Origin: an uncultured Prevotella sp.
GTDB lineage: Bacteria; Bacteroidota; Bacteroidia; Bacteroidales; Bacteroidaceae
Assembly: GCA_900315525.1 (NCBI GenBank)
Contig: OMZO01000019.1
Span: 1-64,000 of the forward strand
Reading direction: 5' to 3'
DNA: 64,000 bases
This document shows, one piece after another, positions 51,173 to 59,634 of the stretch. Under the pieces are notes generated by a model. The model was given only the letters and a program-made list of their open reading frames with translations. It ran no database searches and was not told the DNA's origin. Positions within the stretch are counted from its first letter, which is position 1. Each line of letters begins with the position of its first letter. Made by a program: the position numbers and the translations under genes.

Positions 51173-52180
51173 CTACTCTTTCTTCTCGAGTATGCTTTCT
51201 ATCTTCTGCATGAGCTCGTAGGGGTTGAGGGAGTGGGCGATGATCTTGCCCTGGCTGTCGGTGACGATGTTGTCGGGGACATGGCTGAGGCCCGTGAGCT
51301 CGAGCAGGTGGGTCTCCCACATCTTGCCGTCGCAGACGGTGGTGGCCATCAGGGTGTCGCTCGATGCCTTGCGACGGATATTGCGCACATCGGCATCGAG
51401 GCAGATGCTGAGGAGCTTCAGATCGCCTCCGTAACGCTGGCGCTTGGACTGGAGCTGGCGCTCCATGCTCTGGCTCTCGTAGTTCTCGCTGCTCCACACG
51501 CTGATGACATTGCACTTGGCGTCGAGGTCGGAGGACTTGACGGGGCGCCCGAGGACATCGGTGACGGTGAAGGCGGGCAGACGGCCACCGTCGCGGAGGT
51601 AGCGCAGGCCTTCGAAGCGTCGGAGGAACTTGTCGAGTCCGGTGGTGTCGCGGTGGTTCTTCAGGATGGCTTGGGCGAGCTCGATGGCACGGGGGTAGTT
51701 GGGCGCGGGCGTCTGGACGAAGTAACGACGCAGGAGGTAGGTGGCGAAGGGCGACGCGGGGTTGTCCTTGATGAAATTGGCCACGGAGAGGGCGAACTCA
51801 GGGGGTGTCTGGTCGATGTTGCTCTTGCGGAACTTCGTGAACTCCTCGTTCTCACGGTTGCCGGTGACCTTGGCCTCGCGCAGGTGGGAGGCGTCGGCCT
51901 CGATGGTGATCTCGTCGCCCTTGGTGCCGAAGACGGGCAGCTCGGTGAAGTTGGGGAAGACGAGGACGAAGGTGGTGGAGTCTTCAAGGGGGATCTCGTA
52001 GTGGAAGCGCCCCTTGACGACGGCGATGGTATCCATCTCACGGTTACCATCGGCACCGTAGATGTAGAGCTCGCCCTGATTGAAGCCCTTGAAGGTGCCT
52101 TCGAGCAAGAACGTCTGTCGCTCTTCGCCACAGGCGGCGAGGAGCAACAGCGTGAGGAGGGCGGCCAGAAGGTGCTTCAT
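51173..52180 (-). CDS. DUF4369-type lipoprotein with a thioredoxin-like fold lacking CxxC
   Basis: 335 residues with signal LLLLAAC (Cys17). Residues about 22-115 are a DUF4369-like beta domain (FLLEGTFKGFNQGELYIYG, GRFHYEIPLEDST); about 205-330 is a TlpA/AhpC-like thioredoxin fold (LPAFTVTDVLGRPVKSSDLDAKCNVISVWSS). Where redox-active members have WCxxC, this one has VWSSENYESQ, so it is unlikely to do thiol exchange. Part of a minus-strand pair with the TPR lipoprotein (18 bases). Function unknown. Confidence 0.78.
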   Translation of the reverse strand: MKHLLAALLTLLLLAACGEERQTFLLEGTFKGFNQGELYIYGADGNREMDTIAVVKGRFHYEIPLEDSTTFVLVFPNFTELPVFGTKGDEITIEADASHLREAKVTGNRENEEFTKFRKSNIDQTPPEFALSVANFIKDNPASPFATYLLRRYFVQTPAPNYPRAIELAQAILKNHRDTTGLDKFLRRFEGLRYLRDGGRLPAFTVTDVLGRPVKSSDLDAKCNVISVWSSENYESQSMERQLQSKRQRYGGDLKLLSICLDADVRNIRRKASSDTLMATTVCDGKMWETHLLELTGLSHVPDNIVTDSQGKIIAHSLNPYELMQKIESILEKKE

Positions 52181-52198
52181 ACAGGTGACGAGGGGTTT

Positions 52199-53872
52199 TT
52201 ACTTCTGGATCTTGGCCAGCTCGATATCCTTGGCGGCGTAGTCGGCATAGGAGGCGTCGCGGGCGACGGCCTTGCGCAGGGCCTCGGCGGCATCGGCGGT
52301 GTTACCCATGCGGGCATAGAGGATGGCCTTGAGGTACTCGGTGGTGGCGTCGGGGTTCTTCACATAGCGCAGGGTGATGTCGGCAGAAGCGTAGTTCTTG
52401 TTGAGGATCTGCGCGAGGGCGGCGCTGTTGGAATAGACGTCGGCAAAGTCCTGCTCGGCCTGGGCGAAGTTGCCCTTGGCGAGGTTGAGGTTGCCGAGGA
52501 CTTCGTTGAGACCGTTGGCATCGGTGGCGCTGGCGATATACTGCTCGGCGGTGGCTATGTCGCCATTAGTGAGGGCGAGCATGCCGAGGTTGGCCTTGGC
52601 TTCGGCGAGGGCGGGAGCGACACGCTGGGCCTGCTGGATATAGTCGCGGGCGACGTCGTAGTTACCCTTGGCATAGGCGAGGGTGGCGAGGTTGTTGTAA
52701 GCGCGGCCATCGTTGGGATAGACCTGGGTGGCGAGCTTGTAGATCTGCTCCTTGCGGGCGGCATCATCGCTGATGGCCGCACCGTAGAGGAGCTCCTCGA
52801 TGCTAAGCTTGGTGGCGTCGGCCTGGATCTGATCGAGTATCTGGGCATCGCTACGACCGATGGTCTCGTAGTTGATCGTCAGGCGTGAACGGCGGAGCTG
52901 GGGCAGGATGCCGTCAGCGAGTTCACGGAAGGCGGCGGAGATGTTCTTGATCTGCTGCTCGCGCTCCTGAGGATCCTTATACATGGAGAGGACGCGCAGG
53001 ATGATGTCCTTGTCCTGGATGTCGCTGGCCTGGACGAGCTCCTGGAAGCCTTCCCAGTCCTGAGCGGTGTAACGGGCATCGACATTGGCGTCCATCTTGA
53101 TCTTCTTCAGTTCCTGATTGACATACTGCTCGGAAGCCTTCTGGCGCTGGTTGGCGAGCTTGTCGTTGATGCTGAAGCCACCATCGGGAGAGGCGTAGGC
53201 AGAGACTTCGACATTGTCGAGGTTAAGACCTTCGCGGTCGTCGTTGATCTGCTTGAGCATGCGGACGAACTCCTGGACGGAGTTGTTCTTGAGTTCGCTC
53301 TTGCGGATGTTGGCCTGCTGGATGAGGAACTTGATGTTGGCCTCCTGCTTCTTCTTCGTGATGCGCTGGTAGGCATCGGGAGCGATGGCGGCACTGGCGG
53401 TGGTGACGGTGCGGCGGTAGAGCTCGGAGGTGGCGATGATGCCATCGGCGACCTTCACAGCGGGGATCTCGACCTGCTTCTTGCCGAGGCGGGCATCGAA
53501 GGTGAGGTACATCTCGGCCTTGTTGTCGCCGACATAGGCGAAGTTGGTCTTCATCGTATAGTTACCACCGACACGGTAGTAGATGGTCTGGTCGTTGCCA
53601 TTGACGCCCTCGCCCTGGAAGGTGGCGGTGTTGCCACGGACAATCTGACCGTTGGAGTAACGGAGCTCGGGGATGACGGTGACGACGGCCTTCTTCTTCA
53701 TATACTTCTCGGGGAAGTGGCCATTGATGGTTGCGGGGACTGTGCCCGTCTGGGTTTCCAGAGGATTAGGCGTGACAGTGAAGTTGTCTGCGGAGAGTGG
53801 TCCAAGCTTGGAGCACGAAGAAAGGAGCATCAGGGATGCGGCAGACAAAAGGAGAAAATTTTTTTTCTGCAT
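52199..53872 (-). CDS. TPR/OmpA-like lipoprotein
   Basis: 557 residues. Lipobox LLSSC (Cys20). N-terminal beta region (about 25-160), an OmpA-like peptidoglycan-binding zone (about 215-290) with VEVSAYASPDGGFSINDKLANQRQKASEQYV, which is the motif for OmpA-type C-domains, and then tetratricopeptide repeats (about 375-557: YNNLATLAYAKGNYDVARDYIQQA, ANLGMLALTNGDIATAEQYI, LGNLNLAKGNFAQAEQDF). Probably an outer-membrane lipoprotein that binds peptidoglycan and recruits partners. It follows tRNA-Leu by 25 bases on the same strand. Confidence 0.82.
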   Translation of the reverse strand: MQKKNFLLLSAASLMLLSSCSKLGPLSADNFTVTPNPLETQTGTVPATINGHFPEKYMKKKAVVTVIPELRYSNGQIVRGNTATFQGEGVNGNDQTIYYRVGGNYTMKTNFAYVGDNKAEMYLTFDARLGKKQVEIPAVKVADGIIATSELYRRTVTTASAAIAPDAYQRITKKKQEANIKFLIQQANIRKSELKNNSVQEFVRMLKQINDDREGLNLDNVEVSAYASPDGGFSINDKLANQRQKASEQYVNQELKKIKMDANVDARYTAQDWEGFQELVQASDIQDKDIILRVLSMYKDPQEREQQIKNISAAFRELADGILPQLRRSRLTINYETIGRSDAQILDQIQADATKLSIEELLYGAAISDDAARKEQIYKLATQVYPNDGRAYNNLATLAYAKGNYDVARDYIQQAQRVAPALAEAKANLGMLALTNGDIATAEQYIASATDANGLNEVLGNLNLAKGNFAQAEQDFADVYSNSAALAQILNKNYASADITLRYVKNPDATTEYLKAILYARMGNTADAAEALRKAVARDASYADYAAKDIELAKIQK

Positions 53873-53897
53873 ACTTAAAGAGGTGTTATAGTATTAG

Positions 53898-53983
53898 TGC
53901 CGCGAGCGGGACTCGAACCCGCACGACCTTTTCGGGTCAAGGGATTTTAAGTCCCTCGTGTCTACCAATTCCACCATTGCGGC
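53898..53983 (-). tRNA. tRNA-Leu (anticodon TAA)
   Basis: 86 bases. Anticodon loop CTTAAAA between GGGA/TCCC stems, the long class II variable arm (TTGACCCGAAAAGGTCGT), T arm GCGGG/CCCGC. The acceptor GCCGCAA has one mismatch (A6 opposite C67). CCA is not encoded: the bases after the discriminator A are CTAA. Confidence 0.93.
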
Positions 53984-54008
53984 AAGCCAGAATGCTTGAT
54001 TTCGGGCG

Positions 54009-54040
54009 CAAAGGTAAGGCTAATTCTTGGAATAGCCAAA
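54009..54040 (-). promoter_or_regulatory. tRNA-Leu promoter, TTTG-N20-TACCTTTG
   Basis: Minus strand TTTG (54040-54037) and TACCTTTG (54016-54009), spacing 20; the box ends 25 bases before the tRNA. Confidence 0.75.
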
Positions 54041-54083
54041 TATTTTGCGGATATTTTCCAAGTTTTTCTACCTTATTAACGGT

Positions 54084-54920
54084 TCAGATGGCGGCAAGGG
54101 CCAGTGAATAGTACTTGGAGTCGGGGCTGTCGGCGCGCGATGGGAGCACACAACAGCACTGGGTGCCCTGGAGCACACCGGCGGTCTTGGCGTAGCCGAA
54201 GAGGGTGAGCGTCTTGTAGAAGACGTTGCCGGCGACGATATCGGGGAAGATGAGGGCATCGGCCTGACCGTCGATGACGGAGCGGATGCCTTTCTCACGG
54301 AGGCTCACGCTGTCGAGGGAGGTCTTGAGGTCGAGGGGACCGTCGATGATGCAGCGACCGAAGGCGCCCGTCTGGGCCTCGGCGATGATCTCGAGGTAAT
54401 CGACGGTATAGGGGAAGGTCTTGGCGCTGACCTTCTCGGCACAGTGGATGAGGGAGATGCGGGGCTCCTCGATGCCGAGGGCGTGGCAGACGTAGTTGAC
54501 ATAGTGGATCTGCTGGCGGCGCTGGGCCTCGGTGGGCACGGGGATGACGGCGGCATCGGTGAAGAAGAGGAGCTTCTCGTATTTGGGGATCTCGGCCATC
54601 GCGACGTGGGTGAGCACATGGCCGGGGCGCAGGATGCCATTCTCCTTGTCGAGGATGGCGCGCAGGAGGGTATCGGTGTTGATGAGTCCCTTCATGAGGA
54701 TGTCGGCCTCGCCGCGCTTGCAGAGATCGACGGCTCGGCGGGCGCACTCGTCCTTGTCGTCGCCATCGACGTAGATAGGTTCGATGAAGCCCATCTCCAC
54801 ACCTTTCTCTACGGCGTAGCGGGTGCTGGCATCACGGGCGCAGACGACGGCTACGCGCTTCTTGTCACCTCGTTTCTGAAGGAAGACGATCATGTCGTTC
54901 AGGGTCTTAATTGGTTGCAT
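54084..54920 (-). CDS. ptb: Phosphate butyryltransferase
   Basis: 278 residues. PTA/PTB fold: RVAVVCARDASTRYAVEKG, EADILMKGLINTDTLLRAIL, HVLTHVAMAEIPKYEKLLFFTDAAVIPVPT, IIDGPLDLKTSLD and GQADALIFPDIVAGNVFYKTLTLF. It exchanges CoA and phosphate on butyryl (or other short-chain acyl) groups. In Prevotella it is usually followed by butyrate kinase (buk); here the next gene is tRNA-Leu and buk is not in this part. A TATATTTG box lies upstream. Confidence 0.88.
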   Translation of the reverse strand: MQPIKTLNDMIVFLQKRGDKKRVAVVCARDASTRYAVEKGVEMGFIEPIYVDGDDKDECARRAVDLCKRGEADILMKGLINTDTLLRAILDKENGILRPGHVLTHVAMAEIPKYEKLLFFTDAAVIPVPTEAQRRQQIHYVNYVCHALGIEEPRISLIHCAEKVSAKTFPYTVDYLEIIAEAQTGAFGRCIIDGPLDLKTSLDSVSLREKGIRSVIDGQADALIFPDIVAGNVFYKTLTLFGYAKTAGVLQGTQCCCVLPSRADSPDSKYYSLALAAI

Positions 54921-54947
54921 AGGTTACTAATTTTTGGTTTTATGCTG

Positions 54948-54975
54948 CAAATATACGAAAATTTTTATATCTTTG
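54948..54975. promoter_or_regulatory. Facing -7 boxes between ptb and GH95
   Basis: Minus strand TATATTTG (54955-54948) for ptb; plus strand TATCTTTG (54968-54975) for GH95. Only 12 bases part them, so transcription from one may block the other. The minus-strand -33 word at N20 is CTTG, one base from TTTG. Confidence 0.5.
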
Positions 54976-55004
54976 CAAGCGAAAATGGCTAAAACCGAAA
55001 AAAT

Positions 55005-57350
55005 ATGAAGAAATATCTGATGAAGGCAGTGGTCGTCACGATGTGTCTGGCACCTTGCAAGGCAGGGGCTCAGCAGGCGCCGATGATGCTGCACTACGAC
55101 CGCCAGGCGGACTACTTCGAGGAGTCGCTGCCCATCGGCAACGGCAAGCTCGGCGCGCTCATCTACGGCGGTACCGACGACAACATCATCTATCTGAACG
55201 ACATCACGCTCTGGACAGGGAAACCCGTGGACCGCGACCTCGACAAGGACGCCCACCAGTGGATCCCGAAGATCCGCGAGGCCCTCTTCAGGGAGGACTA
55301 CCAGCTGGCGGACTCGCTGCAGCTGCGCGTGCAGGGACCGAACTCGCAGTACTTCCAGCCTCTGGGCACGCTGCACATCAAGGACCTCGGACTGGGCGCC
55401 ATCACCGACTACCAGCGGAGCCTCAGCCTCGACAGCAGCATCGTGAGAGACAGCTACCGGCGTGACGGCCGCAGGATCGAGCGCGAGTACTTCGCCTCGC
55501 ACCCCGACAAGCTCATCGCCATCCGACTGCGCGGTGACGTGGACTGTCAGATCGCGCTGACGGCACAGATACCCCACCAGACGAAGGCCATCCCCACGCA
55601 GATCACGATGACGGGACACGCCCTGGGCGACGCACGGGAATCGATCCACTTCTGCACGATGCTCTCGGTGAAGACCGACGGTGAGGTGACGGCACAGGAC
55701 TCGTCGCTCACCATCCGTCACGCCAAGGAGGCCATCGTCTATATCGTGAACGAGACGAGCTTCAACGGCTTCGACAAGCACCCCGTCGCTGAGGGCGCAC
55801 CCTATCTGGAAGAGGCCGCCAACGACCTGTGGCACACGCAGAACTACAGCTACGACGAGTTCTACCAGCGCCACCTCGCTGACTACCAGGCCATCTACGA
55901 CCGCGTGAAGCTGAGACTCGGCGGGCAGGACGAGGCCGTGCCCACAGAGACTACCGACGTGCTGCTGAAGGACTATACCGACAAGGGCGGGCAGAGCCGA
56001 TACCTGGAGGCACTCTACTTCCAGTACGGGCGCTATCTGCTCATCTCCTCGTCGCGCACCGCGGGCGTGCCAGCGAACCTGCAGGGACTCTGGACACCCC
56101 ACCTGAGGTCGCCCTGGCGCGGCAACTACACCGTGAACATCAACCTCGAGGAGAACTACTGGCCCGCATTCGTGGCGAATATGACGGAGATGGCCACACC
56201 GCTCGACGGCTTCATCCAGGCACTGGCGGCCAACGGACAATACACGGCACGCAACTACTACGGCATCGACGAGGGCTGGTGCTCGAGCCACAACTCGGAC
56301 ATCTGGGCCATGACGAACCCCGTCGGGGAGAAACAGGAGAGTCCGGAGTGGTCGAACTGGAACCTCGGCGGCGCATGGCTCGTGAACACGCTGTGGGAGC
56401 GCTACCAGTTTACGCAGGACAAGGACTATCTGCGCACCACGGCCTACCCGCTGATGAAGGGAGCGGCACGCTTCTGCCTGAAATGGCTCATCGAGAACCC
56501 GAAACAGCCGGGAGAGCTGATCACCGCACCCAGTACCTCGCCGGAGAACGAATACAAGACGGACAAGGGCTACCACGGCACCACCTGCTACGGCGGTACG
56601 GCAGACCTCGCCATCATCCGTGAGCTGCTGACGAACACCATCGCTGCCGGAAAACTGCTCGGAGAGAAAAACAAAGACATGGAACAGGCCCTCGCACGGC
56701 TGCACCCCTACACCATCGGACACATGGGGGATCTGAACGAGTGGTACTATGACTGGGATGACTGGGACTTCCAGCACCGTCACCAGAGTCACCTCATCGG
56801 ACTTTATCCAGGTTCCCACCTCTCCACCCCTCCATTGTTAAAGGCGGCGGAGCGGTCGCTGGAGATCAAGGGCGACAAGACCACAGGGTGGAGCACGGGC
56901 TGGCGCATCAACCTCTGGGCTCGGCTGCGCAACGCCCAGCAGGCCTTCCACATCTACCAGAAGCTGCTGACCTACGTATCTCCCGACAAATACAAAGGAC
57001 CAGACCGCAGGCGCAGCGGCGGTACCTACCCCAACCTCATGGACGCACACCCACCCTTCCAGATCGACGGTAACTTCGGCGGTACGGCGGGCGTCTGCGA
57101 GATGCTCATGCAGAGCGGCGACGGACGTATCGAACTGCTGCCCGCACTGCCCGAGGCATGGCAGGAAGGCAGCGTCAGCGGACTCTGTGCCCGCGGCGGC
57201 TACGAGGTGAGCTTCGAATGGAAAGGCGGCAACGTGAGAAAGTGTGACATCAAGGCCCAGAAAAACGGCACCGTCACCCTATTGTATAACGGCCAGCAGA
57301 AGACGGTGAAGTTGAAAGCCGGCAAAACACAAAGTATCAAGACGTGGTAA
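55005..57350 (+). CDS. GH95 alpha-L-fucosidase/galactosidase, secreted
   Basis: 781 residues, signal peptide (ends CKAGAQQ). N-terminal beta-sandwich begins EESLPIGNGKLGALIYGG (GH95 opening), then an (alpha/alpha)6 barrel with SSRTAGVPANLQGLWTP, INLEENYWPA, SHNSDIWAMTNP (family motif), GTTCYGGTADLAII and QIDGNFGGTAGVCEM. It takes off terminal alpha-L-fucose or galactose. Stop overlaps the AraC start. GC-rich, C-ending codons. Confidence 0.9.
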   Translation: MKKYLMKAVVVTMCLAPCKAGAQQAPMMLHYDRQADYFEESLPIGNGKLGALIYGGTDDNIIYLNDITLWTGKPVDRDLDKDAHQWIPKIREALFREDYQLADSLQLRVQGPNSQYFQPLGTLHIKDLGLGAITDYQRSLSLDSSIVRDSYRRDGRRIEREYFASHPDKLIAIRLRGDVDCQIALTAQIPHQTKAIPTQITMTGHALGDARESIHFCTMLSVKTDGEVTAQDSSLTIRHAKEAIVYIVNETSFNGFDKHPVAEGAPYLEEAANDLWHTQNYSYDEFYQRHLADYQAIYDRVKLRLGGQDEAVPTETTDVLLKDYTDKGGQSRYLEALYFQYGRYLLISSSRTAGVPANLQGLWTPHLRSPWRGNYTVNINLEENYWPAFVANMTEMATPLDGFIQALAANGQYTARNYYGIDEGWCSSHNSDIWAMTNPVGEKQESPEWSNWNLGGAWLVNTLWERYQFTQDKDYLRTTAYPLMKGAARFCLKWLIENPKQPGELITAPSTSPENEYKTDKGYHGTTCYGGTADLAIIRELLTNTIAAGKLLGEKNKDMEQALARLHPYTIGHMGDLNEWYYDWDDWDFQHRHQSHLIGLYPGSHLSTPPLLKAAERSLEIKGDKTTGWSTGWRINLWARLRNAQQAFHIYQKLLTYVSPDKYKGPDRRRSGGTYPNLMDAHPPFQIDGNFGGTAGVCEMLMQSGDGRIELLPALPEAWQEGSVSGLCARGGYEVSFEWKGGNVRKCDIKAQKNGTVTLLYNGQQKTVKLKAGKTQSIKTW

Positions 57351-58219
57351 CACCTACTATCAAAGAATCGGACCTGAACAAGGCCAAGACCTGGAGTGAA
57401 TCCGTCGTACTCGACGACGACCTCCTGCTGACAGAACATATCGACAAAGCCCCCATGCCGACGGAGCCCCGCCGCATGAACTTCATACTCATAGGCCTGT
57501 GTCTGCAGGGCGAGGTGATGTACGAGCTCGACACCCAGAAGCAGATCATCAAACCCGGTGACATCCTCATCGTCAGTGACCGTCATGTGGTGGACAGCTA
57601 CCGCTGTTCGCGAGACATGCGGGGACTGTGCATCATGATGTCGGTGAACTTCTTCCGGGAGATCATCCAGAACGTGAGTGACATCAGCTCGCTGTTCCTC
57701 TTCTCGCGCCTCAACCCCGTGATGCGCCTCGAAGAGAAGGAAGTAGAGACCTTCAAGGAGTACTTCCAGGTGATCAAGGAGAAGATCGGCGACGAGCGCA
57801 ACCACTTCCGCAAGGACCTTGTCAAGACGCTGCTGCTCGCGATGTTCTACGACTTGAGCAACATCATCTACCGCGTGAAGGAAGACAAGACGCCCAGATC
57901 GCGGTCGGAGGTGATCTTCACCGAGTTTATCATGCTCGTGGAGAAACACTACATCGTGGAACGCCGCGTGTCGTGGTATGCCAAGCAGCTCTGCATCACG
58001 CCGAAGTATCTCTCGGAGGCCGTGAAGGCCGTGAGCCGACGTACGCCTAACGAATGGATTGACGACTACATCATACTGGAGTTGCGCGTGCAGCTGAAGA
58101 ACACCACGAAGACCATCAAGGAAATCGCACGCGACCTGAATTTCCCCAATCAGAGTTTCTTAGGGAAATTCTTCAGGGAACATGTAGGGATCAGTCCGCT
58201 GCGCTACCGGCGGCAATAA
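57344..58219 (+). CDS. AraC-family transcriptional regulator
   Basis: 291 residues from GTG 57344, overlapping the GH95 stop by 7 bases; the next Met codons are far inside, so GTG is chosen. N-terminal cupin-like ligand domain (FILIGLCLQGEVMYELDTQKQIIKPGDILIVSDRHVV) and two helix-turn-helix motifs (RRVSWYAKQLCITPKYLSEAVKAVSRRTPNEWI and TIKEIARDLNFPNQSFLGKFFREHVGISPLRYRR). The coupling suggests it controls GH95 or the sugar pathway it serves. Confidence 0.9.
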   Translation: MVTPTIKESDLNKAKTWSESVVLDDDLLLTEHIDKAPMPTEPRRMNFILIGLCLQGEVMYELDTQKQIIKPGDILIVSDRHVVDSYRCSRDMRGLCIMMSVNFFREIIQNVSDISSLFLFSRLNPVMRLEEKEVETFKEYFQVIKEKIGDERNHFRKDLVKTLLLAMFYDLSNIIYRVKEDKTPRSRSEVIFTEFIMLVEKHYIVERRVSWYAKQLCITPKYLSEAVKAVSRRTPNEWIDDYIILELRVQLKNTTKTIKEIARDLNFPNQSFLGKFFREHVGISPLRYRRQ

Positions 58220-58224
58220 CCATC

Positions 58225-58854
58225 TTACTCGAGATAACCCTGCACACGGAGTTCGGTGACGGTATCGAGCAATTGCTGATACCAGTCATCGCCGAAGCGG
58301 CGTATCAGGGGGTCGCGGAGGAACTCATAGAGGCGCAGATCCTCCTGGATGCCCTTCGCAACTGCCATTTTGCACACCTGCCAGCGGTTGTAGTTGAGAC
58401 CTACGAGACCTCCGCCCAACTTCTTCTCACGAATCGGATAGAGCGCACAACTGATGGGCTTGCAGAAGGACGTCTTGCCCGCCCGGTAGGCCTTCTCCAA
58501 GGCACAGAGACAACAGTGGTGGATGGTGCCCTGCGGCAACGGGAGGGCATCGTAGTAGGTGAAGACACAATCCTTGCCACCGACGATGCTCGTCACGAGG
58601 TCTGCCTCATTATCGACATAGGCCACACCCTGTTTGTCGATGACGGCCTGTGCCGAGGCAGAGAGATCACCCCACACCGTATCGAGACACGCTTCTATCG
58701 CCGCCACCTCGTCGAGGGTGACGGGGGCGCCGGCATCGCCCTCGACACAGCATTCACCTTTGCAGACACTGAGGTCGCAGCAGAACTTCTCGGTGAGAAT
58801 CTCTGAGGAGAGCAGCACGTCGCCGACTTGGATAATTGGTGGAATATTTGGCAC
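58225..58854 (-). CDS. DUF3109 cysteine-rich protein
   Basis: 209 residues from GTG 58854 (the start lies in a short repeat). Cysteine motifs FCCDLSVCKGECC, CVFTYYD, CCLCALEKAYRAGKTSFCKPISCALYPIR and a final VCK fit DUF3109, a zinc or iron-sulfur protein of unknown role. The family in Prevotella starts a little differently, so the exact start is uncertain. It is convergent with AraC and upstream of ung's stop by 42 bases. Confidence 0.8.
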   Translation of the reverse strand: MPNIPPIIQVGDVLLSSEILTEKFCCDLSVCKGECCVEGDAGAPVTLDEVAAIEACLDTVWGDLSASAQAVIDKQGVAYVDNEADLVTSIVGGKDCVFTYYDALPLPQGTIHHCCLCALEKAYRAGKTSFCKPISCALYPIREKKLGGGLVGLNYNRWQVCKMAVAKGIQEDLRLYEFLRDPLIRRFGDDWYQQLLDTVTELRVQGYLE

Positions 58855-58880
58855 GGATTACACGGATTTACACGGATTAT
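58852..58880. repeat. CACGGATT repeat (three units)
   Basis: Three tandem copies of a 10-11-bp unit CACGGATTA/TA in the gap between DUF3109 and ung. Words of this kind are frequent in intergenic DNA of Bacteroidota. It covers the DUF3109 start codon. Confidence 0.7.
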
Positions 58881-58896
58881 AGTGAATAGGGAAGAG

Positions 58897-59562
58897 TTAC
58901 CAACGGATGGGGGCGAGGCCGTTTTGTTGGAGATATTGGTTACAACGGGAGAACTGGTGCTGTCCGAACCAGCCACCACGATTCGCACTCAATGGAGAGG
59001 GATGGACAGACTCGAGCACGAGGTTACGCTGGCGATCAATCATCGAAGCCTTGCCACGGGCATAGCCGCCCCAGAGCATATAGACAATATGTTCGCGATG
59101 GGTGGCGAGGGCGCGGATGGCGGCATCGGTGAACTGTTGCCACCCGAGGCGCGCATGACTGTTCGCCTCGTGGGCACGGACAGTGAGTGAGGCATTCAGC
59201 AGGAGCACACCCTGCTCTGCCCAGCGCGTGAGGTTGCCACTCTGGGGCACGGGGGTGCCGAGGTCATCGTGGATCTCCTTGAAGATATTCTGCAGCGAGG
59301 GCGGGAACTGTACCCCATCCTGCACCGAGAAACTCAGGCCATGCGCCTGCCCAGGCTCATGATAGGGATCCTGTCCGATGATGACCACCTTCACCTGATC
59401 GAAGGGACAGAGATTGAAGGCATTGAAGATGAGTTTGCCCGGAGGATAGCACACCGTATGCATGTACTCCGCGCGCACCGCCTCCGTCAGCTGTGCGAAA
59501 TAAGGCTTCTCGAACTCGGCGCTGAGATATGCCTTCCAACTCTCCTCAATCTGTACGCTCAT
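58897..59562 (-). CDS. ung: Uracil-DNA glycosylase
   Basis: 221 residues from ATG 59562 (a longer frame to 59661 would run through the promoter). GQDPYHEPGQAHGLSFSV (catalytic Asp and loop), LLLNASLTVRAHEANSH, and ESVHPSPLSANRGGWFGQHQFSRCN (His loop) are all intact. It removes uracil from DNA. Typical length. Confidence 0.95.
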   Translation of the reverse strand: MSVQIEESWKAYLSAEFEKPYFAQLTEAVRAEYMHTVCYPPGKLIFNAFNLCPFDQVKVVIIGQDPYHEPGQAHGLSFSVQDGVQFPPSLQNIFKEIHDDLGTPVPQSGNLTRWAEQGVLLLNASLTVRAHEANSHARLGWQQFTDAAIRALATHREHIVYMLWGGYARGKASMIDRQRNLVLESVHPSPLSANRGGWFGQHQFSRCNQYLQQNGLAPIRW

Positions 59563-59583
59563 AAACGCTTTTTTGAAAATTTG

Positions 59584-59615
59584 TTTGCAAAGGTAAGATA
59601 AAATTTGTATCTTTG
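59584..59615. promoter_or_regulatory. Overlapping divergent promoters, ung and the SpoIIE gene
   Basis: Plus strand: TTTG (59584-59587), N20, TATCTTTG (59608-59615). Minus strand: TACCTTTG (59595-59588) for ung, with a CTTG at N20. The -7 box of one lies next to the -33 box of the other; both cannot be occupied fully at once. Confidence 0.65.
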
Positions 59616-59634
59616 CAAGCAAAAACCTGAAATT

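Noticed and set aside
51233-52888. 551-codon open frame on the plus strand over two lipoprotein genes
   Set aside because: Gly/Val/Leu-rich shadow that spans two real genes and the gap between them.
54927-56819. 630-codon open frame on the minus strand over GH95
   Set aside because: Shadow of the GH95 coding frame; no motif.
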